This document shows, one piece after another, positions 12,770-24,370 of a stretch of DNA of 64,000 bases. The first letter of the stretch is position 1, and each line of letters opens with the position of its first letter. A model generated the notes under the pieces. It was not told where the DNA came from. It saw only the letters and a program-made list of their open reading frames with translations, and did not search any database. Origin of the DNA: Lentinula raphanica. Its lineage: Eukaryota; Basidiomycota; Agaricomycetes; Agaricales; Omphalotaceae. The stretch spans positions 1,302,001 through 1,366,000 of the forward strand of contig JANVFP010000003.1 of assembly GCA_027919835.1 (NCBI GenBank), written 5' to 3'. Position numbers and translations under genes: made by a program.

Positions 12770-15121
12770 ATGGATTTCATGGATACTCGCAACCCAAATC
12801 CCAACTTTGCTGGCCACAACTTGGAGGACCACCCAGACTTGAAACCGGCAGGTGGTGCCCATCTCCAACGCAATAAAACAGAACGTGTTCGTCTGCAGGG
12901 TCTTCAGAGAGCTAACACCACTGGCAGTCTCAAAGCTCCAATCGAGAAAGGCTCTTTGAGCTTCATTGAGCGATGGAAACTCTGGATGATCAATGAAGGT
13001 GGCAACAGGATGTTCTTCTCTGTCTTTATCCTCCTTCATTTGCTTGTCGGCGCTCTTGGCTTCACCCATTACACTCTCAAAGATAACCTGGTCAATTCTC
13101 GAAAGGCTCTAGGAGCAGGATTCAGTACGTTGCTTGCATAGAACTCAGGAAAAACATGGCTGATTTCTCTTCCAGCTATCGCTCGTGCCTCTGCCCTACT
13201 GTGTCACGTCGATGTTATCTTCATTCTTCTCCCGATATGCAGAAACTTCATCTCTTTCATGCGTCGTACACCGCTTGGTACTGTCATTCCTTTCGACAAG
13301 AACATCACCTTTCACAAGGCAGTTGGTTGGTCCATCTGTATCTGGTCCATGGTCCACACACTTGCCCATATCGTCAACGTCGTCAACCTTGCTATCCAAT
13401 CCGCCAACACAACCAAACAGCGGGTGATCAATTTCCTGTTAATTTGTGTCGAGGCGGGTCCAGCCATTACTGGCTGGATCATGTGGGCGGCCCTCGGAAC
13501 AATGGCCTGGTACGCTCGCGAGGAGAAGCGCAGACAGAATTTCGAGAGGTTCTGGTATACTCACCACCTCTTCATCGTCTTCTTCATCAACTGGCAACTC
13601 CATGGAATGTTCTGTACGTCCGTACTTTCTTTGGATGCTTACCCTTTCTTATGTACGTCGATTAGGCATGATCAAGCCTGACAGGCCTCCATACTGTTCT
13701 TACAACACTATCGGTGTCTTCTGGGTAATATTTTTATCTCATTTCTTTTGCTCCTGCTGTGGTCTAACTGTGCATCACAGCGTTACTGGATTGTTGGTGG
13801 TGTGATCTGGGTCTTTGAGCGTATCCTACGTGAAGTTCGCTCTCGCCACCGCACTTACATATCTAAGGTCATCCAACATCCTTCGAATGTCATGGAATTG
13901 CAGATCAAGAAGGAAAAGACCACTACGAGGGCTGGACAGTACATCTTCATCAACTGCCCAGAGATCTCTTACTTCCAGTGGCATCCCTTCACCCTTACCA
14001 GGTAACTATCTTCCTCAAAAGCAATCCCTCCATTATCTCACGGTTTTGTAGTGCTCCTGAGGAAGACTATATCTCTGTACATATCCGTATTGTTGGTGAC
14101 TTCACCACTGCTCTTTCAAAGGCTGTCGGCTGTGATTTCAAGTCAAAGGAGAAAAGTGAGTCCATATCCGTTCATTACAATCTATCAATTCTGATGATTG
14201 GTTTTTACCAGCCGAGGCCGGTGGAAAGGTCATTGGGACGGATGTCAACCCGCCATTGAACGTCACTCTTCCCCGTGTCATGGTTGACGGGCCATTCGGC
14301 AGTGCTAGTGAAGACTTTTTGAACTATGAAGTCGTTCTCCTTGTTGGCGCTGGTATTGGTGTTACGCCGTTCGCTTCGTGAGTAGGATACTTCCCGCTCG
14401 TTATCAGTCGCTTATTGCCGAGCATGTAGTATCCTCAAATCCATATGGTACCGCATGAACAACTTCAATCACGGTAAACCTACTAGATTGTCCAAGGTAT
14501 GATGCTTCCTCCCACAATGTTTATATCAGTAAACCTCAATTCATCTAGGTCTACTTTACCTGGGTTATTCGTGACTTTGGTTAGTCCAAGATTTCTTGTA
14601 CTCCCGTCTTGCTATTCATGGTTCAATTCTGCCAACAGGAAGTGCGGAATGGTTCCACTCGCTGCTACACGCCATTGAAGAACAAGATGTTCAAAACCGT
14701 ATCGAGATCAACATCTATCTTACAGCCAAGATTAAGGACGATGACATGAACAACATTATCGTGCAGGATGTTGGTGCTGAGAAGGACGCGATCACCTCAC
14801 TGAGAGCGCCCACTCATTTCGGACGACCCAACTGGGACAAGGTCTTCCCCAGTATTGCGTCGAAGCACCCTGATACCGATGTCGGTGTGGTACGTCCTCG
14901 TTATTTCCGGTTGTGTAGAACCTCGATGAGCTCATATCCTGTTGCTGTAGTTCTTCTGTGGACCCAAAGTGTTGTCGCAAGCGCTTCACAGAGCCTCGAA
15001 CAAATACTCAGACCCTAACGGAGCACGATTCTTCTTTGGCAAGGGTTCGTATACCTTGTTTGTTCTAATCGTGAAATCATTCTGACGAAGCCATCTGCTC
15101 TTGTTTATAGAGAACTTCTAG
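12770..15121 (+). CDS. noxA: NADPH oxidase NoxA/Nox1 (gp91phox family)
   Basis: Eleven exons give 598 aa (12770-13124, 13176-13613, 13666-13724, 13781-14001, 14052-14155, 14212-14377, 14430-14496, 14549-14579, 14639-14889, 14951-15044, 15111-15121). The enzyme moves electrons from NADPH through FAD and two haems across a membrane to make superoxide. In fungi it controls hyphal differentiation and fruiting. The haem histidines fall in the gp91phox spacing: H165/H179 in [17 protein letters not shown] and H248/H261 in [20 protein letters not shown] motif HPFTLTSAPE, NADPH motif [15 protein letters not shown], and the C-terminus ends in the family signature KENF. There is no EF-hand or NoxB-type N-terminal extension, so it is the A type, which needs NoxR and Rac. 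Exon 8 is only 31 nt and exon 11 only 11 nt. Confidence 0.95.
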
Positions 15122-16562
15122 ATGAAGATCCGGAGTCAGAGGGGAAGGAAATACTATGTAGTGGACATATATTCTTGCTTATCTAGGTTAGTTGGACTGT
15201 ATCAAAGGTGATCTTTTTCAAAGATTTCTCTGTAATTATTTCTCTCTCTAGTATCTACTCTCTCCTGCATATCTGTGCCACAGTGCATGGGTTTAGTACG
15301 GAATAGACGACGTTCGTTGAATAGAGTTTTCCGCACTAGGTTTGATTGTGCATAGAATCAGAGCAGGTTAGACGCGTGCAGTCCGCAGCGTTGAATGTGA
15401 TCTGTTGGCCTTGTGTTGTGCGGCCGTAGCCACAACGGAGCCACAACAAGTTCAAGGAGGTTGAAGGTACGTGCCACTTTCCGAAACCAGGTTTCCTCTC
15501 GCAAATGAAGTGCGTGCTTGGCGGTCGTGCAAGTTCATTTTTTGTACTTGATAACAGGGTCATCATCCACTAGGGGAGGTTTCCCTGTGTGTTTGCCTAA
15601 AGCTCTGGTCACTATTGGCTAGTGGCTGCTAGTGGTTGGCATCGAGCGCTGAGCGCTGACATAGTGACATACTGAAGGACCCGTTTCTTGTCGCTTGAGT
15701 GGTAGATATCTGACAGATATCTATACCTAGCAACTGGCACACGATCTTCCAGTTGAAGTAGCTCTTTGAAGACGGTGAATGATGGCCTTCCCCACTGTCC
15801 CAATGCCCATGCAAAAGTATGCAATCCCAAACAGTCGGCCTCTATGCGCTCTTCGAATGTTCACCGGTGCTTGTACAATGCCTATTTTCAGACGGTGGGC
15901 AGAACATCCCGTTTCCTTTCGTCACTACAGTCGTAAGGCAAAGGGTTTGTACTAAGATCATTGCTAAATATACTGTCCTTGCAGTGTCTGCCCAGAATAG
16001 CATGATATCAACACCCATCCATCCGGGTACGGACAGTTGTGAGAGTATGCTACGGTGACGTGCGAGGCGTTTTGTCGTAAATGATAATCGTGATACTCGG
16101 AAGATATGTACTACTGTATGTATCGAATTCTTCTCACTCTTCCGTGTAAAAGCTTCTTTGCTCTCGAGCCACCTTGTTTTACCTCGAAGAACCAAGGTTT
16201 TGAGGTGGATTCTCGGTACATCGGTGGGCACTAGCTTGGGCCTCATAAATCTCTATCAAGAGTTGAATGCAAATCGTTGAGCCGAAGCTCCGTAAATAGC
16301 TCGCCAAGTGTGACAAAAGTGACAAGTGTGTGACAAAGTCAAAAAAAATATTGATCGCCGGATTATCGGGTGCTCCGTGAGGTTCACGGTTGTTTTCCCC
16401 ATCCCTTTTCTCCTTCCCTCATCATTGTCTCCGCGAAAAGAAGGTTTTCATCTTTATCTCTTATTGGCCAACTAATCGCTGTATGTTTCTCGATTAATTA
16501 TAAAGTCATCCTCATGGTTTACTCATTTTTCTCTTTCCCCAAGTTCTTTCCTCAGCGCCGAC
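15122..16562. other. intergenic region with a 21-nt palindrome
   Basis: About 1.4 kb. It holds a 10+1+10 palindrome at 15703-15723 (tagatatctg a cagatatcta), and near 16311-16340 three copies of GTGACAAA/TGACAAG-like words ahead of the GH5 gene. An ATG-started 134-codon frame on the minus strand (15842-16246) shows no family features and is not called. Confidence 0.4.
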
Positions 16563-19409
16563 ATGTCCCACCCAACCGGCGGTCGTGATTACGACCCATT
16601 GCCATTAACTCACGACCAGTCAAATCCTGACACTCTCTACAACGCGCCACCATCGCCTATTCCTGATGATCCCTTTGGCTCTCGTCCTGTTCTCAATGAA
16701 TTCGACAATAGCGACGACCTAGGTGTTGCTCGGCCAAGATTCATGGGTGCAGCTCTCTATAGTGAAGGCGGGCCTAATATCAGAGATTCTTATGCTTCCT
16801 CACATCGAACTGAGCTCGAACGAAATTCCGAATACGACTCGTCCATCTATGGCCTCAACGAACGCGGCCCGACATCGCTCTCTACGCCATATCACGATGA
16901 TCCTCAAGACCTTGCTGGAGATAGAGGGATGTCCATGTCGCCCTTGGGGAAATCTGGAGCAACAACAGGCAACAGATATATGGAAGAGAAGCGTGCCATG
17001 TATGCTTCGCCAAAATCTAAGCGAAAGGTCCTGTTAATAGCTGGCGCCGCCGCCACCGCCCTGCTTGTGATCATAATTGCCCTTGGTGTTTATTTTGGTG
17101 TGGTCAAAAAGAACCAGGGTTCCTCGACAGCATCAAATGTCGCTTCTGGAGATTCCTCTGATTCAGGGAGCTCTTCTTCCTCAGGGAACTCAGGGTCTAC
17201 CCAGACTAAACTGGCAGTCACCGGAGGGGATGGTAGCAAGGTGACTTTGGAAGATGGTACTACATTCACCTACTCCAATTCCTTCGGCGGAACGTGGTAT
17301 TGGGATATCAATGATCCTTTCAACAACGGAGCTAGAGCTCAATCATGGTCGCCTGCCTTGAACGAAACTTTCAATTACGGCGTGGATAGGATACGTGGGT
17401 ACGTCGCTTGTTTTTTCTATCATGCTTCTCATTTTCGCTGATGGCGTTGATTTGAAGAGTGAATCTCGGTGGTTGGTTAACAGTCGAGCCTGTGCGTCCT
17501 CTTTCTTCGTCAATCGTACATCTGAATGTACTGACTGAATTTTACAGTTCATGCGAGTATCGGAGTTCTCGAACTGATGAATCATCGTTGCTTATTCTTG
17601 TTGATTTCGACAGTGCCCCTGCTTTGTTCGAGCCATATGTCAACAACTCGGTGCCCGCCGTTGACGAATGGACTCTGTCTCAGAATATGGCGGCCGACAC
17701 GGCCAAGGGAGGCCTAAGCCAGCTGGAGACACATTACCAGACCTTCATCGTAAGTTTTCATGTAGTCAACTGCATCATCTAGCTCATCCATCATCAAAGA
17801 CTGAACAAGATTTCGCTCAAATCGCTGGCGCTGGACTCAATTACGTTCGAATTGCTCTTCCATTCTGGGCTATCGAAACCCGAGGGTCAGAACCTTTCCT
17901 CGAAGGGACTGCTTGGAAGTACGTCTTTGTATTTCGCCGACGTTAACATTAGTTTATAATGATTCGAATATAGATACTTCCTTAAAGCCATTCAGTGGGC
18001 ACGGAAGTATGGAATCCGAATCAACTTGGACTACCACGCCCTTCCTGGATCCCAGAATGGCTGGAACCATTCTGGCAAACTAGGTTCTATCAATATGCTC
18101 ATGGGACCCATGGGCTTGGCTAACGCTCAACGTTCTCTGGATCACATTCGTATCATTGCGGAGTTTATTTCCCAGCCTGAATATAGCAGCGTTGTGACCA
18201 TGTTCGGGATCACGAATGAGCCGCAGGCTTCCGCTATTGGAAATGATCAGGTCGAGGCATTGTGAGTGTACTATCTTCACGACATCGATTATCATGAGCT
18301 CTCATCTTGATTTAGCTATCTCCAAGCCTACGAAGTTGTACGCAAAGCCAGCGGGATCGGTGCAGGCAAAGGTCCCATTGTATCCTTCCACGATGCTTTC
18401 AGGTCTCGATCAGCTTGGGCGGGATTCCTTCCTGGCGCAGACCGTATCTCTCTCGATTCTCATCCTTACCTGTGTTTCAGCACGCAATCATCAGCTCCCA
18501 TCAGCTCCTACGCCACTACACCCTGCACTGCCTGGGGAGCTGATGTCAACAGCTCGATGTCCAACTTTGGGTTAACCCAGGCTGGCGAGTTCAGTAACGC
18601 CGTGACTGATTGTGGCCTTTGGGTCAATGGAGTCGGCCAAGGTATCCGTTACGAGGGGACTTACGTCGCGGATTCTTCATTCAAATCGGTTGGATCATGC
18701 GACTCGTGGACAGACTGGCAAGCTTATGATCAGTCCACGAAGGATGCCATCAAGCAATTCGCGTTGGCTAGCATGGATGCGCTCCAAGTAAGCACGCTCG
18801 TGATTTTTCATGCTCTATTACCTCTGTCATTGACGCGTCATCTCACTTGTGTAGAATTTCTTCTTCTGGACATGGAAGATTGGCAACTCATCCGTGACCG
18901 GGAAGGTCGAATCACCAGCTTGGTCGTATCAACTCGGTCTGGAACAAGGTTGGATGCCTACGGATCCTCGGGAAGCAGACGGAACCTGTGGAAACTCTAG
19001 TCCCTGGACTCCTCCCCTTGCCGATAACCAGTTAGGAAAGGACTCATCCGCTACGATTGCCTCTTCGGTTTCTGCTTCGTACCCCTGGCCTCCATCAACG
19101 ATCATCGGTGGTGGTGTACCGTCCAAGCTTCCGTCATATACACCTACCGGAGCAATCCCTACACTCTCTGCACCGACGTTCACTCAATCTGGTGACAAGG
19201 CTACTACCACACCCACTCCTGGTAATGGGTGGGAGAACGCCCAGGATACTGCTGGATTGATGGTGAACATTGCCTCTTGCAGTTACCTTGACCCTTGGAT
19301 TGGTACGACCGTTGATCCACCATCACCGCTGTGTTCGAGCAGCTCCAGAAGGCGGGAACCAGCGCTTGAGTATAGAGAGCCGATGATCACAGCGATGCCG
19401 GCATTGTGA
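16563..19409 (+). CDS. Membrane-anchored GH5 exo-beta-1,3-glucanase (ExgD type)
   Basis: Eight exons give 814 aa: 16563-17398, 17458-17491, 17548-17552, 17614-17749, 17800-17918, 17974-18261, 18316-18787, 18855-19409. It is a type II membrane protein with a cytosolic Pro/Ser-rich tail of about 155 residues, one TM helix (about 156-181), a Ser/Gly stalk and an extracellular GH5 domain. It should trim cell-wall beta-1,3-glucan and release glucose. Visible family motifs: VNLGGWLTVEPF-I-APALFEPY, acid/base Glu459 in ITNEPQ, nucleophile Glu564 in AGEFSNAVTDCG, and FFWTWK. The conserved F-I in the first motif exists only if a 5-nt exon (17548-17552) followed by a GC-AG intron (17553-17613) is used. 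The last 25 or so residues after SYLDPWIG look unlike the family, so a further 3' intron is possible. Confidence 0.88.
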
Positions 19410-20164
19410 AGTCTCTCAGACAGAACACGTTCGGGTTTCGTTGGACCTCTCCTATGATATGCTCTGCCGACATTTCATATTGCATCTTCGGGTTTGGGGT
19501 GTGTTGTTGTTTGTATATATGGATGTCGTTTGTACAGTGGTGGAAGCACCGTTATCCCGATGACTGATCGCGTCTTGATTTCTGACAAAAAATCCCTTGT
19601 CTTCCCCCCCTTCCGCAAACTTCCCTTTACCATGTCCGGTCCCCGTGTTATCCGCTGGTTTTGTGCATTGATATAAATTATCCCTACCCCCGTAGTACAC
19701 TTTGTTCATCCTCTCGCCGCGTACTCTTTTGCTCTGTCGCTGCATGAACGGACATCATTGGACTCGTCTTATTCGGGAATGGGACTCTGAACCCTGTGTT
19801 CAGTTTCTTGATTTCCAAGTTTCTGTCGTTACTCTTTTCTTCTGTGATTCTATCTCCTTCAAAATTTCAAAGAACTCAGACGTTTCTTTCACTCATTCGA
19901 ACTCATGGCTTTGCATTTCCTTCGTCATGATTATATGTTACATACGTATTACATATCTACAAGTACCATATATCCCTCCTAGGTTAGCTCTTTGCTTGCC
20001 GCAGTATCCGTCTTGGCTATTATGAAGAGAAAACATAAAACATACCGTCAGGTAGCGATAATATTGGAAGAGGATAGTTTTAATCTGGCACCCGAAGGTC
20101 GCAGCTATCAGAAAATCAGTTTAAGCACTCGTGGGAATTATTCTTGATTTCACTGGCTCGTAGT
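19410..20164. other. intergenic region without a supported gene
   Basis: About 0.75 kb, pyrimidine-rich on the plus strand, between the GH5 gene and the collapsed paralogue copy. No ORF with family features. Confidence 0.4.
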
Positions 20165-20990
20165 ACAACCTCTTTCTTCTAGACCTCAACGTCTCAACAT
20201 CAACGTTGGTGCGTTAACGTCCATCCATCAGTAACCCGTGTAAATTTCACGATAGATGATTTTTGCTGGCAAAAATTAGTCTAACTTCTCTAACTCACTC
20301 TCGAAGTTCAGTAACGGTTTTCAGAAGCCTGAAAATCTGATGAATTCTCGCATTCATCCTGTTTCGGCCTAAGATCAATGGAGTTCAAGCCGTTAAGAAG
20401 TATAAAGCCCACCAACTCGAAGCTGAAATCAAGAAGGATTTGACGGACACAAAAGCCCTGGAGCAGGCAACTGGTTTTCCGAAGAACGATCAGGCTCAGT
20501 CACCGTATATCCCTGCCATGTTCACACTTTGGAAGATGAAGGAGTTTCTGACGAAAACCTCTGACTCGACAGACTTCCAGAAAGTGACACTCACAAGCCT
20601 CATGCGACCTGTGAAAAAGAAGAAGGGCAGAGGAGACGCAGACCGCGACCGCACTGGAGAACGTCCCCGCAAGAAAACCAAGACTTAGACGGCCAAGAGT
20701 TCATAGTCATCTGGTATGTATGCTCTCTCCAATGACAGAATGTCAGACTCAAGGAACGAAAAGTATCCGATCAGAATATCCTGAACCAGGTGGACCCAAC
20801 CTCAGGCGCTACCGGTCTTCCCGTTACACATTGCTCACGCCATTTCTATCCACTGTGCAGGTAGTGCAAGGACCCGCCCTTCTAAGTACGACGAGGTTGC
20901 GACCAGCTACCTGATGCCTGATGACACTAATTTTATCGCCACTAGTTGGTGTGCATTGCTTGCTGTACCAGCGAAGCGAAGCAGGTGGGT
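20165..20990 (+). pseudogene. Collapsed tandem copy of the downstream two-module gene
   Basis: This segment aligns by eye, in order, with three separated parts of the neighbouring locus. Its 5' flank (about 20165-20325) matches about 21268-21440. A coding remnant (about 20332-20688) matches the module tail from about 22489, with the shared stretch Q-L-E-A-E-I-K-K-D-L-T-D-T. The 3' flank (about 20705-20990) matches about 24093-24365. The signal peptide and both module cores are missing, so at least 1 kb of coding sequence was deleted or never copied. The remnant frame is open and ends in a basic ERPRKKTKT tail like the intact gene, but it has no secretion signal. Most likely a decayed duplicate; a short expressed peptide cannot be excluded. 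Confidence 0.75.
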
Positions 20991-21264
20991 TCATGTGTGA
21001 ACCGTAGAGACTTGTCCTTGTTTGTATCAATCCGTAAAAACGAACGGTGTACGATAGATTTTTAGGTCCGAAAATAATCCTTGTCTTTTCGGTTGAGATT
21101 CTCCAGGAGTCTCCGAGGAGAATTGAGGAGCCTGGAGAACTGCTTCTCTGATGTTCAGGATCAATCGACCTGTAATTGAATAGGACCGCCGTCGCCTCGA
21201 CCGGAACAACCGTTGGGCCTCTGTCCTCAACAAATCGTGTTCATGATTTCTCACAACTTCTCTT

Positions 21265-21445
21265 CTCTTCTACCTCTTTCTTCTAGTTCTCAACGTTGGT
21301 GCGTTATTGTCCATCTATTTTCTACCTCAACGTCTTATCTATTCATCAGTAACTGTGTAACTTTCACGATAGATAATTTTTGCTGGCAACAGTTGGTCTA
21401 TCATTCCATGTATGTCTTCTCTCTCTCTTCAATTCTTCAGTAACG
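21265..21445 (+). repeat. 5' flank shared with the collapsed tandem copy
   Basis: Words such as tctttcttctag, caacgttggtgcgtta, and tcacgatagat followed by tttttgctggcaa recur in the same order at about 20170-20290. This shows the duplication included the promoter or 5' leader and not only coding sequence. Confidence 0.7.
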
Positions 21446-21683
21446 CTTTACAACTTGTTGCTTGGTTGACTAGTGCTCCCATTCACCAACAATCTTTGCT
21501 CCTGGCTTCATACGCTACTATCATCGACTGCTGGTCATCATTTCTACAATCCCCCAGTCGAAGTTCCGCGGAACCTTCCGCGAGTCGCTCTCGTGTCCAC
21601 GAACAAGGGAGATATTCTGTGTTTTTTCCCTGCCTTGCCCACCTCCTTCGTGCTCGTCTCTCCCACTAGCAATCTTATCTCGA

Positions 21684-24092
21684 ATGTTGCCTCGATTCCT
21701 CCCTCGACCGATGTGTCTTCTGGTAGCCACTGTGGTCTACCTCAGTGTCGCTCTCGTTATCGCTATCCCGTTGCCAGTCGAGTCTCAGTCTGGTGCTTCT
21801 AACCCTGTGCTGCCACGAGCCCCTCGTGAGGATCTGCAAGGCATATTCAAAACCGGGTATATAGTTTGGGACGCGCACGATCCAAAGAAGTACAACTGGG
21901 TGAAGCCAACTGCAGATCCATCGAATGCCTCCAAGATGCTCTGCTTTGAGCAGACCTGTTTTGGGTACAACCGATACACATCCAAAGTTGAAAAGGCAAT
22001 GATGCGGATAGTGAGGTCTACCAAAGGGAAGATCGAAGCCGTTCGAGTCCTCTACCGGCCGTTGGCTGCAGTCACCACTAAATCCCGCTTTACCGCCCAT
22101 GTTCGAGACGCCCTGTATGAGGAGTTGATGAAAATCACGAAGGGCGACATCGAATCTGAGTCGTTGCCGATCGATGAGCAGGTGCCGATCGATGAGAAAT
22201 GTATTCGGGTCATGTTACGTCGAGCACAGAAACGCTGGATAATCCTCAAAGGCTATGACCAAGGCGCACCTCTCGAGGAGAACATGAAAGCACCAAGAAA
22301 GTACTGGTCGACACTTCGACTCGGATCCTGTATCGACCCCGATTCCGGAAAGAACGCCTTCCAAGTTTTTGTCGCAAACAGTGGGACTCTGCTCTCAGCA
22401 CCGAATTGCATTTGTCCTCAGCTTCTGGGCAAATGTTATTGTCACATATATTCCGAAACAACAAAGGCGTCCAAAGTTCACGAGATCGAGCCTAAAAGGC
22501 TAGAGAATTCTCGTATTCATCCAGTTTTGGTACCTAGGATCAATGGCGAGGAGGCCCACGAGAAGTATGAAACCCACCAACTCGAAGCTGAAATCAAGAA
22601 GGATTTGACGGATACAGAGGCGCTAAAGCAGGCAACTGGTATTCCGATGGACGATCCTCAGTCACCGTACATCCCTGCCATGTTGACACTTTGGAAGATG
22701 AAGGAGTTTCTGGCGAAACCATATGACTCGACAGATCTAGACTTCGAGAAATTGTCACTAACAAGCCTTATTCGATTTACAAAATATCACGGCAGAGCTG
22801 ATGTTGAGCTTGGAGACAAAGGTCGCGACCGCACTGGGGAACCTCTCGTCCCTGCCGTTTCTGATGTTGAGCTTGGAGACAAAGGCCGCGACCAGACTGG
22901 AGAACCTCTCGTCCCTGCCGTTTCTGATGTTGAGCTTGGAGACAAAGGCCGCGACCACACCGGAGAACCTCAGCTACCAGTCCCTACCGTTTTTGATGCT
23001 TCTCATCCCAATAAATTACGGCCCTCTGCTGTTTTGAGGCCCGGTGTATTCAAGATTGGGAATATAGTCTGGGACGAGCACAATCCAGAGAAATACGACT
23101 GGGTCAAGCCAACCAAAGATCTCTCGAATGCGTCCAAGATGCTCTGCATCTTGCAGACGTGTTTTGGGTACAACAGATACACAGAGAAAATTGAACAGGC
23201 AACGATGAAGACGCGGACTGGCCATGCGCAAAAACCGTTCACAGGCTTCTATTCGTCGTTGGCTGTAATCACCAACCAAACCCGCTTCACCGACGAGGTC
23301 CGAGATGCCCTTTTTCAGGAATTCCGAACCAAGATCACAAAGTACGACATACAATATGAATTTCCGACCAAGGATCAGATTCCCATCGATGAAAAATGTA
23401 TTCATATCATGCTACGTCGAGCACAACGACGCTCGTTATTCAAAAGCGGTTATGATCCAAATGCGTCTCTCGAGGCGAACATGGCAAACCCTACAAGACT
23501 CTACGCATGGTCGGCACTTCGGTTTGGACACTACAATCTCGAATCGGAAAAGCCAGGCTTCCAAATTGTCGTGGACAAGATAACTCGGGAGCTCAAAGTT
23601 GACGAGGAACCGAATTGCATTTGTCCTATACTTCTGGCGAAATGCTATTGTCTTATGCGTTCTAAAGAAACGAAGGAGCTCAAGGTTCATGCCATATCTT
23701 CCACACATCTGGGGGATTTCCTCTATCATCCCACATTAGAGGTTAGACTCAATGGAGATGAGGCCGGTGAGATGTATCAAACCAAGCAATCCACGTTCGA
23801 GGCCGTACTCGAGGCGGATCTGATGGACATAGAGAAGCTGAAGTTGCCGACTGGTTCTTCAGTGGATAGTCCTCAGTCACATATCCGTGCCGTACTCACA
23901 TTGTGGAAGATGAAGGGGTTTCTGACAAAATCATTTGACTCGACAGACTTCGAGAAATCGTCACTTACAAGCCTTATTCAACCTGGGAAAAAGAGGAAGG
24001 GCAGAGCTGATGTTGAGCCTGGAGACGAAAGCGGCAGCCGCGTTGGTGAACCTCCCCGCAAGAAAGCGAAGACTCCACAGTCATCTGGATAA
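21684..24092 (+). CDS. Two-module secreted protein of unknown function
   Basis: A single uninterrupted frame of 802 aa, unlike its intron-rich neighbours. The N-terminus has a hydrophobic signal-like stretch (about residues 10-28, ending near A-I-P-L-P-V-E-S). Two diverged copies of one module follow (about residues 52-370 and 450-790). Each contains IVWD-x-H-x-P-x-K-Y, SNASKML, TCFGYNRYT, MLRRAQ, C-I-C-P-x-LL-x-KCYC, and a tail with S-P-Y-I-P-A-like and LWKMK motifs. The conserved cysteines suggest disulfides. Three 21-residue repeats (DVELGDKGRD...GEP) separate the modules, and a basic PPRKKAKT tail ends the protein. I recognise no family. The mix of signal peptide and nuclear-localisation-like tail is odd. 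A collapsed copy lies 0.7 kb upstream. Confidence 0.7.
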   Translation: MLPRFLPRPMCLLVATVVYLSVALVIAIPLPVESQSGASNPVLPRAPREDLQGIFKTGYIVWDAHDPKKYNWVKPTADPSNASKMLCFEQTCFGYNRYTSKVEKAMMRIVRSTKGKIEAVRVLYRPLAAVTTKSRFTAHVRDALYEELMKITKGDIESESLPIDEQVPIDEKCIRVMLRRAQKRWIILKGYDQGAPLEENMKAPRKYWSTLRLGSCIDPDSGKNAFQVFVANSGTLLSAPNCICPQLLGKCYCHIYSETTKASKVHEIEPKRLENSRIHPVLVPRINGEEAHEKYETHQLEAEIKKDLTDTEALKQATGIPMDDPQSPYIPAMLTLWKMKEFLAKPYDSTDLDFEKLSLTSLIRFTKYHGRADVELGDKGRDRTGEPLVPAVSDVELGDKGRDQTGEPLVPAVSDVELGDKGRDHTGEPQLPVPTVFDASHPNKLRPSAVLRPGVFKIGNIVWDEHNPEKYDWVKPTKDLSNASKMLCILQTCFGYNRYTEKIEQATMKTRTGHAQKPFTGFYSSLAVITNQTRFTDEVRDALFQEFRTKITKYDIQYEFPTKDQIPIDEKCIHIMLRRAQRRSLFKSGYDPNASLEANMANPTRLYAWSALRFGHYNLESEKPGFQIVVDKITRELKVDEEPNCICPILLAKCYCLMRSKETKELKVHAISSTHLGDFLYHPTLEVRLNGDEAGEMYQTKQSTFEAVLEADLMDIEKLKLPTGSSVDSPQSHIRAVLTLWKMKGFLTKSFDSTDFEKSSLTSLIQPGKKRKGRADVEPGDESGSRVGEPPRKKAKTPQSSG
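22800..22994 (+). repeat. 63-bp x 3 coding tandem repeat
   Basis: Three head-to-tail units start at 22800, 22863 and 22926. The third carries a 6-nt insertion. They encode the linker between the two modules. The same motif (RADVE-x-GD...GEP) occurs once at the C-terminus, so the array looks like an expanded former C-terminal tail. Confidence 0.85.
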
Positions 24093-24370
24093 GTTCCTGG
24101 TATGTGTGTTCTCTCCAACAACAGAATGTCAGACTGATCGTTGAACGAAAAAGTCTCTGTTTAGGATATCCTGAACCAGGTATACCCAACCTCAGGCGGC
24201 GCTACCTCTCCCCGTTTCACATCGCTGATGCCATTTCTATTTACAGGTAGTGCAAGGACCTGCCCTCCCAAGTACAACAAGCTGAATGACCACTTATGGG
24301 AGATTGAGTCCAGGTACCTGACCACAGTTCCGTCGCCACTAGCTGGCCTACATTGCTTGCTGCACCGACT
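24093..24370 (+). repeat. 3' flank shared with the collapsed tandem copy
   Basis: Words including acagaatgtcagact, atatcctgaaccaggt, acccaacctcaggcg and ggtagtgcaaggacc recur in order at about 20735-20880. This is non-coding and marks the downstream border of the duplicated unit. Confidence 0.7.

Noticed and set aside
15842..16246. 134-codon ATG-started minus-strand frame
   Set aside because: No recognisable domain, no intron, no promoter signal. A possible orphan, but unsupported.
20165..24370. Interpretation of the tandem locus as a transposable element
   Set aside because: No terminal repeats, target-site duplication or transposition gene. Collinear flanks fit a segmental tandem duplication.
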